Shown: positions 50,821-60,024 of the stretch, piece by piece | Position numbering within the stretch: position 1 is the first letter of the stretch | Layout: each line of letters starts with the position of its first letter | DNA from: Henriciella sp. | GTDB taxonomy: Bacteria > Pseudomonadota > Alphaproteobacteria > Caulobacterales > Hyphomonadaceae | Direction: 5' to 3' | DNA length: 64,000 bases | Assembly: GCA_021776655.1 (NCBI GenBank) | Contig: JAJFFK010000031.1 | Coordinates: 1 to 64,000, forward strand | Position numbers and translations under genes: made by a program | The notes under the pieces: generated by a model | The model's database searches: none | What the model was told of the DNA's origin: nothing | The model's input: only the letters and a program-made list of their open reading frames with translations

Positions 50821-52990
50821 ACGGCTCGCCCTTGGTGATTTCACCAATCAAAGCAGCAGGCTCGCCAGCATTGCGCAGCATTTTCAGCGCTGCCTGCACT
50901 TGACTTGCCGGGATCGCGGCGAGTAATCCGCCTGCGGTTTGCGGATCGAACAAGAGATCAGACCGGGCGCTATCGGGGCGCGACATGTGCTCGCTTATGG
51001 CTGCATTGGCTGACCAGATCGTCGACTTGACCCCAGCTTGTATCAGCTCTTCTGCGCCAGGCAGAACCGGAACCGATGCCAGATCCAGCTTTGCTGCCAC
51101 GCCGGACGCTTCAAGCATTGTCAGCAAATGCCCGGCCAAGCCAAATCCCGTAACATCTGTCATTGCCTGCGCGTGCGGGGACAGAATCTCTGATGCGCGC
51201 GCCTGTGGGCGGACCATGCTTTTCAGCGCCGTCTCAACGTCGTGCCCTTCGGCCAAGCCGCGCATTTCACCGGCGAGAATAGTGCCCGTACCGATTGGCT
51301 TTGTCAGGACAAGCGCGTCGCCAGGCCGCGCGCCAGCCAAGCCAATCGCCTGGCCCTCAACCAGCCCTGTAACTGTGAAACCAATGGTCAGCTCAGCACC
51401 CTGACTAGTGTGCCCACCGGCAATATCTGCGCCAGAAGCCGTAACCACCGCGCCTGCTCCAGCCATGATCTCGCGCAACATATCGGCCTGCATTTCAGGC
51501 GACATACGCGGCAGAACCAGATTCGCCAAAGCGATTTGCGGCGTCGCACCCATCGCCCAAATATCGCCCATCGCATGCACAGCGGCAGTCCTGGCCATCA
51601 ACCATGGGTCCTCGACAAAAGCGCGTAAGTGATCGCTCGTCACAACTTGCTGGCCGCTGCCATGCTGCAAGACCGCCGCATCATCGCCCGGTCCGCTCAG
51701 GACATCGCTGCGGTTCGGCGCTGGCAGATGGCTCAACCCCGCTTGCAACGCGCCGTGCGCCAGTTTCGAGCCGCAGCCACCACATAGCGGCCCGTCACCG
51801 ATTGCCGCCTCAACGCCAAGTGCGATCGCCTCCGGTAACTCTGGGGCAGCCATATCAGGATAGGTCCGAAACTGGTGCATGAACTTTTGGTCGATACGGT
51901 CTTTCAGCCGCCACAGCCATTGGCCCTTGAAGGTCACGCCAAACTTGTCCGCCACCGCCGATTTACGCCCAGTTGAGATCAGTTTGAGATAATCGCGCTG
52001 CGGCTGAAAGCGTTGCATAGGCTTGCCGGTTAGGCACGCTCGCAAATTGTCATACAGGATCGGCGCTTCACGCACCGCAAACACGCCCGCTTTCGGACGC
52101 GGCGCGTGGCTAAGGTGAGCGCAATCGCCAACCGCAAAGATGTCACTATGACTGGTCGAGCGCAGGGTGGCATCGACATTGATATAGCCGTTGTGCAAAT
52201 CCAGGCCGGTGGTCTTGAGCCAGTCATGTGGCCGGGCTCCGGCGGCGCTGACAATGAAGCTGGTGGGCAGTTGCGAACCATCCGTTAGTTGGACGCTCTT
52301 GGCTGACACACTCGCCACGTCTGCGCCGGTTTGAAGCGCCACGCCGGATCGTGACAGCTCGGCCAGCAAGGCGCGGCGCGTGCCCTTTGCCAGCTCGCGC
52401 AGGCCACGTGTCCCAGCCTCCAGCAAGACAACGCACGGCGACCCGCAATCAAGCTCAGCCAGCCGGTGCGCCATGGCCAGTGCCAGTTCTGCACCCGCAA
52501 CACCGGCTCCGATGACCGCTACATTTGGCGCAGCGTGCCCTGCTTGGACCGCCGCAACAAACCCATCCCAAGCCGCCGAGTAAGGCCCGAGTGGTTTGGC
52601 GGCATGCGCATGCTCTGAAAACCCCGAAATGTCAGGCAAGTCCGCCGTGATCCCAATATCAACCGATAAAGCATCATAGGAAATATAAGGTCGCTGGGAG
52701 AACATGACTCGTTTGCGCTCTGTATCAATTGCGATGGCATGGTCGAGCACAAGGCGAGCACCCGCATGTCTGGCCAGACGCACCAGATCTATATCCAACT
52801 CACCGCGCTGATAATGACCAGCGACATAACCAGGCAACATGCCGGTATAGGGCGCGGTCACATGCGGATCGATCACTGTGAGCCTTACCCCTGCCAGCGG
52901 CGTCATTCCCCACTTTCGCAACACGAGGGCATGGGCATGGCCGCCGCCAATCAGGACGAGTTCACGGGTCAGGGGCAGCGGCATACTCAT
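50804..52990 (-). CDS. selD: Bifunctional NADH dehydrogenase-like FAD oxidoreductase / selenide, water dikinase
   Basis: N-term LVLIGGGHAHALVLRKWG ... VAVIGAGVAGAELALAMA; C-term CGGCGSK...GPGDDAAVL...HAMGDIWAMGATP...MTDVTGFGLAGHL...LLFDPQTAGGLL. Confidence 0.92.
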   Translation of the reverse strand: MSMPLPLTRELVLIGGGHAHALVLRKWGMTPLAGVRLTVIDPHVTAPYTGMLPGYVAGHYQRGELDIDLVRLARHAGARLVLDHAIAIDTERKRVMFSQRPYISYDALSVDIGITADLPDISGFSEHAHAAKPLGPYSAAWDGFVAAVQAGHAAPNVAVIGAGVAGAELALAMAHRLAELDCGSPCVVLLEAGTRGLRELAKGTRRALLAELSRSGVALQTGADVASVSAKSVQLTDGSQLPTSFIVSAAGARPHDWLKTTGLDLHNGYINVDATLRSTSHSDIFAVGDCAHLSHAPRPKAGVFAVREAPILYDNLRACLTGKPMQRFQPQRDYLKLISTGRKSAVADKFGVTFKGQWLWRLKDRIDQKFMHQFRTYPDMAAPELPEAIALGVEAAIGDGPLCGGCGSKLAHGALQAGLSHLPAPNRSDVLSGPGDDAAVLQHGSGQQVVTSDHLRAFVEDPWLMARTAAVHAMGDIWAMGATPQIALANLVLPRMSPEMQADMLREIMAGAGAVVTASGADIAGGHTSQGAELTIGFTVTGLVEGQAIGLAGARPGDALVLTKPIGTGTILAGEMRGLAEGHDVETALKSMVRPQARASEILSPHAQAMTDVTGFGLAGHLLTMLEASGVAAKLDLASVPVLPGAEELIQAGVKSTIWSANAAISEHMSRPDSARSDLLFDPQTAGGLLAAIPASQVQAALKMLRNAGEPAALIGEITKGEPFIAVS

Positions 52991-53051
52991 GGCTGAAGGC
53001 TTTCACATGCAGCAACCAGCAATGACAAGTCTCGATCTGCTTAGATCACGC

Positions 53052-54044
53052 TCACAGCCGATAAATTCGCCGCGCAGTGCCCGTGAACAGCATGTCCTTT
53101 TCGGCCTCGGAATAATCTGCGGCAATCTTTTTCAGTCCGTTCCACAAGACTTCGTAACTGATCGACAGGCGATCCACCGGAAAGTTGCTTTCGAACATGC
53201 AGCGCTCTGGCCCAAAACAGTCGATCATGTGGCTGTAGTAGCGTGCCTGCGCGTCAACGAACTCATCCGAACTTGGCGGCATGTCACGCGTGTTCCAGCC
53301 AAAACCATTGTCCGGCATCGCCAGGCCACCAATCTTGGCATAGACGTTCGGGCATTCGGCAATCGCGGCCACATCATCTTTCCAGACCGCAAAAATCTCA
53401 TCGCGCTGCCCCTCAAACCGTCCGACCCCTAGCGGCGTTCCAAAATGGTCGAGGATCATGGTCGTACCTGGCACAGCTTTGGCGAGGTCGCGGAAGGCCA
53501 GATTCTGGTGGTGGTAATGCCACGTGTCATAGGTCAAGCCACGTTCACCCAGTCGGGCGACACCGCGCCGGAAGTCTGCGTGCAGGTACAACCCTTCTGG
53601 TGCAAGCCCCGGAATAGTCAGGGCGTCTGGTTGCGGGTCACTGGCGCCAGCATGGCGGATGCCGCGAAACAGGCCTTGAGCCGCCGTTTCATGCGCATCG
53701 AGACAATCATCAAGGTCAGATCGGGTAAGGTCTGCATGCGCGATGAGACCGGCAATCGTCGCGCGCGCAGGATCCTCACGTGAGCGGATCGCCGCAGCGG
53801 TCACAAACTCGGTTTCACCGACAGGTTTTAAATGATCCGGGCCAGCGCTGCGATAGGCTGAGCCGCATTCCATAAAGACGGTCTGGGTGACCTTGTGGCC
53901 TGCGCCAGTGTCTGACCAAAGTTGATCCAGATTATAATGCATCGCGACTTGCGGCCAAAGATGGTGGTGCGGATCAACAATTTCTCGGTCCGGGTCAATT
54001 ATGTCTTCGCGAACCTGGGACAGCCAGTCATTATTGTCGAACAT
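53052..54044 (-). CDS. Amidohydrolase 2-family metal-dependent hydrolase
   Basis: REIVDPHHHLWPQ; TMILDHFGTPLG; ERCMFESNFPVD; start set at MFDNNDW. Confidence 0.85.
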   Translation of the reverse strand: MFDNNDWLSQVREDIIDPDREIVDPHHHLWPQVAMHYNLDQLWSDTGAGHKVTQTVFMECGSAYRSAGPDHLKPVGETEFVTAAAIRSREDPARATIAGLIAHADLTRSDLDDCLDAHETAAQGLFRGIRHAGASDPQPDALTIPGLAPEGLYLHADFRRGVARLGERGLTYDTWHYHHQNLAFRDLAKAVPGTTMILDHFGTPLGVGRFEGQRDEIFAVWKDDVAAIAECPNVYAKIGGLAMPDNGFGWNTRDMPPSSDEFVDAQARYYSHMIDCFGPERCMFESNFPVDRLSISYEVLWNGLKKIAADYSEAEKDMLFTGTARRIYRL

Positions 54045-54155
54045 CAAAACGCCTCCTGCTCTAACCATATCGCCAATTCGTGGTTCGGCCATGCTTCCCT
54101 CGGGTTATCTCTCGCCAAGGTGGGATGTTGCGCTAAGTTCAGTGAAAACCGGGAG

Positions 54156-55784
54156 ATGAGTATGGTGGCGAGTATCTGGAATTTCGGTGATCTCCTGGAT
54201 GAAGTAGGCAAAGCCCTGACACAAGCCAACCCCGCCCTGATCCACGGCGAGCGGATTATCTCCTGGCCAGAGATGACACGGCGCTCAAACAATATCGCGC
54301 GGGCCCTGCGCAACCGAGGGGCCGAAACCGGCGACAAGGTCAGCATGTATATGCGCAATCAATGCGAATATATGGAAAGCATCGCGGCCAGCTTCAAAGC
54401 CCGCCTGACGCCGGTAAATGTCAATTACCGCTATCTCGACGATGAGCTGACCTATATTTTCGACAATTCAGACAGCGTTGCAGCCTTCTACGACGTTGAA
54501 TTTCGCGCCAATGTCGACCGGGTTCGCGGGCGCCTTCCCAAGATCAAAACCTGGGTTGAAGTTGGCGGCGATGGCGATACACCAGATTTTGCCATCGCGT
54601 ATGATGATCTGGCGGCTGATGGCAACGGCGCGACCTTGGAGCTTGAGCGCTCCGGTGACGATCTGATGTTCTTGTACACTGGCGGGACAACCGGCCTGCC
54701 GAAAGGTGTGATGTGGCCGCATCAGACCTGGCGGCAAGCCAGCCTCGATGGTTTGCGCCGGATGCTTGGTTTTGCCCCGTCGAACATGGCTGAGCATCTT
54801 GCGCTTGTCGATCAGATGGGCCGGCATGGCCGACAACTCCCAGCCTGTCCTCTGATGCATGGCACTGGCCTGTTTACGGCGCTCGCGACCCTGCTGAATG
54901 GCGGCGCAATCGTCACCCTCACCCAGATGAGCAAATTCGACCCGGTAAACCTGTGGCAAACTGTTGAGCAGCATGGTGTGACCGCAACGGCGATTGTCGG
55001 TGATGCCTTTGCCAAACCGATGCTGAAAGCGCTGGAAGACAATCCCGGCCGCTTTAACCTCTCCTCCATCCAGACAATTTCCTCGTCTGGTGTGATGTGG
55101 AGCATGGATGTCAAACAGGGCCTGATCAAGCACATCCCGCAAGTTGCCTTGATGGATAGTTTCGGTGCCTCCGAAGCGGTTGGGTTTGGCATGTCGGTGA
55201 CGACGGCGGAGTCTGGCCAAGAGACCGCTAAGTTCGAAATCGGCGAGCATTGCAAAGTGTTCTCTGAAGACGGCCGCGAGGTTGAACCTGGTCGCGGCGA
55301 AGCTGGTTTCATCGCACGTGGCGGCGCGGTTCCGCTTGGCTATTACAAGGACGAGAAAAAATCCGCTGAGACGTTCAAGACAATCAATGGCGTGCGCTAT
55401 TCCATTCCTGGTGACTGGTGCACGGTTGAGCGCGATGGCACACTAACGCTGCTCGGGCGGGGGTCGATCTGCATCAATTCCGGCGGCGAAAAGATCTACC
55501 CAGAAGAGGTCGAGGAAGCACTGAAAGAGCACGACGCCGTTGAGGATGCCCTCGTGATCGGACTCGCTGATGAAAAATGGGGACAGGCAGTCACGGCAAT
55601 CGTTGCCTGTCTGCCCGGCCAGACTGTCGATGAGGACGCTTTGCGCGCCTTTGTGCAGACCCGGCTCGCCCGCTTCAAAGCCCCCAAACGCATCTTGTTC
55701 AAAGACAATCTCGACCGGGCCGCTAATGGCAAGGCCGATTACAAGATGATCAAGGCGTTCGCAGAGCAAGCCCTCGGCCTATAG
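54156..55784 (+). CDS. Acyl-CoA synthetase (AMP-forming)
   Basis: MFLYTGGTTGLPKGVMWPHQ; LLGRGSICINSGGEKIYPEEVEEAL; start at internal MSMVASIW. Confidence 0.9.
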   Translation: MSMVASIWNFGDLLDEVGKALTQANPALIHGERIISWPEMTRRSNNIARALRNRGAETGDKVSMYMRNQCEYMESIAASFKARLTPVNVNYRYLDDELTYIFDNSDSVAAFYDVEFRANVDRVRGRLPKIKTWVEVGGDGDTPDFAIAYDDLAADGNGATLELERSGDDLMFLYTGGTTGLPKGVMWPHQTWRQASLDGLRRMLGFAPSNMAEHLALVDQMGRHGRQLPACPLMHGTGLFTALATLLNGGAIVTLTQMSKFDPVNLWQTVEQHGVTATAIVGDAFAKPMLKALEDNPGRFNLSSIQTISSSGVMWSMDVKQGLIKHIPQVALMDSFGASEAVGFGMSVTTAESGQETAKFEIGEHCKVFSEDGREVEPGRGEAGFIARGGAVPLGYYKDEKKSAETFKTINGVRYSIPGDWCTVERDGTLTLLGRGSICINSGGEKIYPEEVEEALKEHDAVEDALVIGLADEKWGQAVTAIVACLPGQTVDEDALRAFVQTRLARFKAPKRILFKDNLDRAANGKADYKMIKAFAEQALGL

Positions 55785-55787
55785 GCT

Positions 55788-56993
55788 TTAGCGAACCCAG
55801 GCCCCCGGTGCATTAGTGCGATAACCGATCGCCCGATAGGCCGCATCAATCAGGCTCTGGCCACGCTCGTTCAGCAAAATTCCGTTACCCATCTGGGTCA
55901 TCGTATAGCTGAAAGCCAAACCGCATTCAGGATCAGCAAACCCGATTGAGCCACCGGCGCCGACATGACCAAAAGCCTTGTCACCGATGATTGCCGACTG
56001 CCGATTACCGGGATTTGCGAGGCCGCGATTGTCCATTGATTTCATGAAGCCGGGCCCAAATCGTGACGGGATCAGCAAGGTGGCGTCCTGACGTGTCGCG
56101 GTTGTCACCATGCTCATATGAGCAACCCGGTCTTTCGACACCAGAGAGCCGTCATTGACCGCCAATGGCGTATACATCGTAACCTGCCCGCGCGCATTCG
56201 ATATCCCACCCGCACCGCCAATTTCCGCCTGATAAGAACCGGGGCCATCGGGTGTCCAACCACCGCCATTCAAGAATGCCAGTGCCTGAATTGAAGTTGG
56301 ATCAGACATCAGCGCAGTTATGAAATCGCTGAAGGCGTCACCGGGCTGTGGGGCATAAGGCATCACTGGCGCAACGGTGCGGTCGAAATCATCCGGCACG
56401 CCGATCCAGAAATCAGCGCCGAGCGGGCCTGCCACTTCGTCGCGAAAGAAAGTGCCAAGTGACTTGCCGGAGACGCGGCGTACAAGCTCGCCAACCGTCC
56501 AGCCAAAATTGACCATGTGATAGCCGTTGCGTGTCCCCGGTTCCCAGAACGGTTCCTCGTCTTCCATCCGCGAGATCATATAGTCCCAGTCCAGAAAGCC
56601 GCCATCCTTCACCGATTCCCTCAACGCAGGCAGCGCGCTTTCGTGGTTCAGCATCATCGCAACCGTGGTCTTGTCCTTGCCGTGCTTGCCGTACCCTGGC
56701 CAATAATCTGTGACCAGCGCGTTCAAATCCAGCTCACCACGATCAATCAGGATATGCGCACAAAGCGCGGTGGCGGCCTTGGTACAGGAAAACACAACTG
56801 AGACAGTATCTTCCTGCCATGGGTCCTGACTGCCCTGATCCACAACCCCGCCCCAGAGATCGACCAGCTTTTCACCGTTCAAGCTCAGACAAACCGATGC
56901 ACCACTTTCACCGCGCTCGGCGAAATTACGCTCAAATTCTTCTCTCAACTCAGTGAATTTTGGATCATTGGTTCCAGAAACAATGCCGCTCAT
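55788..56993 (-). CDS. Beta-lactamase-like serine hydrolase (class C / esterase EstB-like)
   Basis: VVFSCTKAATALCAHIL (SxxK), YHMVNFGWTVGELVRRVSG (YxxN-like context), GHVGAGGSIGFADPE. Confidence 0.85.
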   Translation of the reverse strand: MSGIVSGTNDPKFTELREEFERNFAERGESGASVCLSLNGEKLVDLWGGVVDQGSQDPWQEDTVSVVFSCTKAATALCAHILIDRGELDLNALVTDYWPGYGKHGKDKTTVAMMLNHESALPALRESVKDGGFLDWDYMISRMEDEEPFWEPGTRNGYHMVNFGWTVGELVRRVSGKSLGTFFRDEVAGPLGADFWIGVPDDFDRTVAPVMPYAPQPGDAFSDFITALMSDPTSIQALAFLNGGGWTPDGPGSYQAEIGGAGGISNARGQVTMYTPLAVNDGSLVSKDRVAHMSMVTTATRQDATLLIPSRFGPGFMKSMDNRGLANPGNRQSAIIGDKAFGHVGAGGSIGFADPECGLAFSYTMTQMGNGILLNERGQSLIDAAYRAIGYRTNAPGAWVR

Positions 56994-57187
56994 GAGATAT
57001 CTCCACTCGGTTTTCTTGATAATTGCGTGGCCAAGCTGGCGCTTGCAAGCCTGCCGTAGGGCAAAGCTCACAAAATCATGCCGGACAAGTGATCCAAAGA
57101 CACAAATGTTTCAAATTAGCGATCTATCAAAACCAAATGCATGCATTATTTTCACCTGCCCAGCACAACTTCTATCCGTAGGCAGTC

Positions 57188-58780
57188 ATGATTTCAGATT
57201 TCAATTCATTTACCGGTCCGACTGAGTTCGATTGCGACGTTTGCATCATCGGCGCTGGCGCTGCGGGCGTCACGCTGGCGCGTCAGCTGAGTTCGAGCAA
57301 GCTCAATGTTCTTTTACTGGAAAGCGGGGGAAGCGATTTCGAGCCGGACGTCCAGGAACTTGCGATCGGTGAGAGTAGCGGATTCTCTTATTACGAGCTT
57401 GAGCATGCCCGCTTACGCTTCTTCGGCGGAACCTGTGCGATTTGGGGTGGCCGCACTGCGCAGCTCGACCAGATCGATTTTGAACAACGTGATTGGATTC
57501 CACATAGCGGCTGGCCGTTCGAGAAAGAAACGCTCGCGCCCTACTATCATCGAGCGCAGGAACTGTTGGAAATTCCAGCCGTCGCCAACAATCAATTGCC
57601 TGGGTTTGCCAATCCCTTTGACGAGGAAAAACTGAAAACGGCATTCTGGCAGTTTGATGAAAAATTCGATCGGTTTGCCCTGCACTGCAACATAGACCTG
57701 GGTCAAAAACCTCGCGTGTCGATCCTTATGCATGCCACTGTGACGCGACTCATTACGTCCGAAAACGGCCAAGCCATACAGACGGTGGAGATCAAGAACC
57801 ACAAAGGCATGCAAGGCGTGATAAGGGCGCGCACTTTTGTTCTGGCAACAGGTGGTCTTGAGGTTCCGCGCTTGCTGTTATCATCGAAATCCGCGAGCCA
57901 TCCAGAAGGGGTCGGCAACAATAACGACCTGGTTGGACGCTATTTCATGGAGCACCCACGCGCCCGAGGCGCGCGGATCGTCCCCAAGAATGCCAAAGCC
58001 TTGTTCAAGCTTCTGCCTGAAGTGACGCGCCACCACGGTGATCGCTATGGTATGCTGCTGCGCCCTGGCGAGACGTATCAGGAGCAAGAGGCCCTCCTGA
58101 ATACCGGGTTCACCCTGTCTGTGCGCAAGAATCCCGGCGAGACGGAAGAAGCCTATAAGCGCTTGTACAACACAATTCGTCACGGCATATCGCCGAATAA
58201 GTTTGGCCGGGCCTTGTGGAAAGTCATCCGCCGCGCCGCGTTCAACATTGAGGATTCTCTGGGGACGTATTTGCGTACATCGCAATGTAAAAAGCCCAGT
58301 TACGGCCTGTACGCCATCTTGCGCGCCGAACAGGCCCCGAACCCGCAAAGCCGGGTCAAGTTGAGCGAAGATCGCGATGGGCTTGGCATGGCAAGGATCA
58401 ATCTCGACTGGCAGCTTTCGGACCTCGATAAGCACAGCGCAAATGGCGCAATTAGCGCACTCGATTCAGAACTTCGGCGCCTGGATATTGGGCATGCAGA
58501 ACCGGCCCCGTGGCTGAATGGCAGCGGTAAGACATGGGAGTTTGACCCACTCGCCAGTAGCCATTCAATCGGTGGGTATCACCATATGGGAACCGCCCGC
58601 ATGGCAGATAGCGCAAAGCAAGGTGTAACCGATGCTGACGGACGCGTGCATGGGGTCGAGAACCTCTACATTGCAGGCAGCGCCCTGTTTCCAACCAGCG
58701 GCTGGGCCAACCCAACCCTCACAATATTAGCAATGACCCTACGCCTCGCCGATAAGCTGGAAACAACTGCCGCGACATAA
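57188..58780 (+). CDS. GMC-family / FAD-dependent oxidoreductase
   Basis: FDCDVCIIGAGAAGVTLARQLSSSKLNVLLLESGG; C-terminal HHMGTARMADSAKQGVTDADGRVHGVENLYIAGSALFPTSGWANPTLTILAM. Confidence 0.88.
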   Translation: MISDFNSFTGPTEFDCDVCIIGAGAAGVTLARQLSSSKLNVLLLESGGSDFEPDVQELAIGESSGFSYYELEHARLRFFGGTCAIWGGRTAQLDQIDFEQRDWIPHSGWPFEKETLAPYYHRAQELLEIPAVANNQLPGFANPFDEEKLKTAFWQFDEKFDRFALHCNIDLGQKPRVSILMHATVTRLITSENGQAIQTVEIKNHKGMQGVIRARTFVLATGGLEVPRLLLSSKSASHPEGVGNNNDLVGRYFMEHPRARGARIVPKNAKALFKLLPEVTRHHGDRYGMLLRPGETYQEQEALLNTGFTLSVRKNPGETEEAYKRLYNTIRHGISPNKFGRALWKVIRRAAFNIEDSLGTYLRTSQCKKPSYGLYAILRAEQAPNPQSRVKLSEDRDGLGMARINLDWQLSDLDKHSANGAISALDSELRRLDIGHAEPAPWLNGSGKTWEFDPLASSHSIGGYHHMGTARMADSAKQGVTDADGRVHGVENLYIAGSALFPTSGWANPTLTILAMTLRLADKLETTAAT

Positions 58781-58788
58781 GAGAAAAA

Positions 58789-58863
58789 TGGTGCCCGGGG
58801 GCGGATTTGAACCACCGACACGCGGATTTTCAATCCGCTGCTCTACCCCTGAGCTACCCGGGC
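58789..58863 (-). tRNA. tRNA-Phe (GAA)
   Basis: GCCCGGGTAGCTCAGGGGTAGAGCAGCGGATTGAAAATCCGCGTGTCGGTGGTTCAAATCCGCCCCCGGGCACCA, cloverleaf by eye, CCA encoded. Confidence 0.97.
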
Positions 58864-58943
58864 GGGCCAGTTGGGGAAACGGGGTATTAGCGCCCCTTCC
58901 CCGGCTTGTCCAACCTGGATTATGGGTTTTTGCAGGTGCCGAC

Positions 58944-59954
58944 TCAGATTGCTTCTACAACCTGCTCTATTGCGCCAAAAATCGAGTGCCCGGCACCGTC
59001 CAGCACCTCGATTCGCACTGAATCACCGACTTTCATGAACGGCGTTTCGGCGGTTCCACCAGCAATCGTCTCAATCATTCGAATCTCGGCGATGCAGGAA
59101 TAGCCCAGCCCGCCATCGCGAACCGGCTTGCCAGCGCCGCCATCAGCATCCTTGTTCGAGACTGTACCCGATCCAATCACTGTGCCAGCGCTAAGCGGCC
59201 GGGTCTTGGCTGCGTGAGCGACCAGACGCGCCAGCGAGAATGTCGCATCAACGCCTGCCTCGGCACGGCCAAACGGCTCGCCATTATAATCCACGCGCAA
59301 TGGCAGATGGACCAGCGCATCGCGCCACGCCTCGCCCAGCTCATCCGGTGTCACCGCCACCGGCGAAAACGCACAAGGCGGCTTGGATTGGAAGAAGCCA
59401 AACCCCTTGGCCAGCTCACCGGGAATCAAGCCGCGCAGCGACACATCATTACACAGCATGATCAGTTTGATGTGCCCGGCGGCGTTTGCCTCACTCACCC
59501 CCATCGGCACGTCATCGGTGATGACCGAGATCTCCCCCTCCATATCGCAGCCCCATGCTGGATCGCCCAGCGGAATCGCATCACGCGGACCAAGAAATGC
59601 ATCTGAACCGCCCTGATACATCAATGGATCATCATAGAAACTCGCAGGCACTTCAGCGCCGCGAGCTTTACGCACCAGCTCAACATGGTTGATGTAGGCC
59701 GATCCATCTGCCCACTGAAAGGCGCGTGGTAGCGGGCTCTCACAATCATGCTCATGAAACCGGAAAGTTGGCACAGAGCCCAGTTCAACCTGCTGCGCCA
59801 AAGCCGCTAATTGTGGCGCGGCAATATTCCAAGCATCCAAAGCTACCTGCATTGTTGTCGCGATCCGGGCGGCATCTGTGCACCGTGTCAGGTCGCGCGA
59901 TACAACTACCAATCGACCATCTCGCGAGCCATTTTTGAGCGTGGCAAGTTTCAT
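58944..59954 (-). CDS. Fumarylacetoacetate hydrolase-family protein
   Basis: FLGPRDAIPLGDPAWGCDMEGEISVITDDVPMG; GTVIGSGTVSNKD; EIRMIETIAGG; start set at MKLATLKNG. Confidence 0.9.
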   Translation of the reverse strand: MKLATLKNGSRDGRLVVVSRDLTRCTDAARIATTMQVALDAWNIAAPQLAALAQQVELGSVPTFRFHEHDCESPLPRAFQWADGSAYINHVELVRKARGAEVPASFYDDPLMYQGGSDAFLGPRDAIPLGDPAWGCDMEGEISVITDDVPMGVSEANAAGHIKLIMLCNDVSLRGLIPGELAKGFGFFQSKPPCAFSPVAVTPDELGEAWRDALVHLPLRVDYNGEPFGRAEAGVDATFSLARLVAHAAKTRPLSAGTVIGSGTVSNKDADGGAGKPVRDGGLGYSCIAEIRMIETIAGGTAETPFMKVGDSVRIEVLDGAGHSIFGAIEQVVEAI

Positions 59955-60024
59955 ATCAGCCTCTCCTGTCAAGTTCGGCTTGTTCTAGCGCCATCGGTTG
60001 CATTTTCAACCAGTTCCAGAGCGA

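Noticed and set aside
58873-58902. Hairpin GGGGAAACGGGG...CCCCTTCCCC between tRNA-Phe and the FAA hydrolase gene
   Set aside because: Stem is real but there is no T-tract on either strand, so I do not call it an intrinsic terminator.
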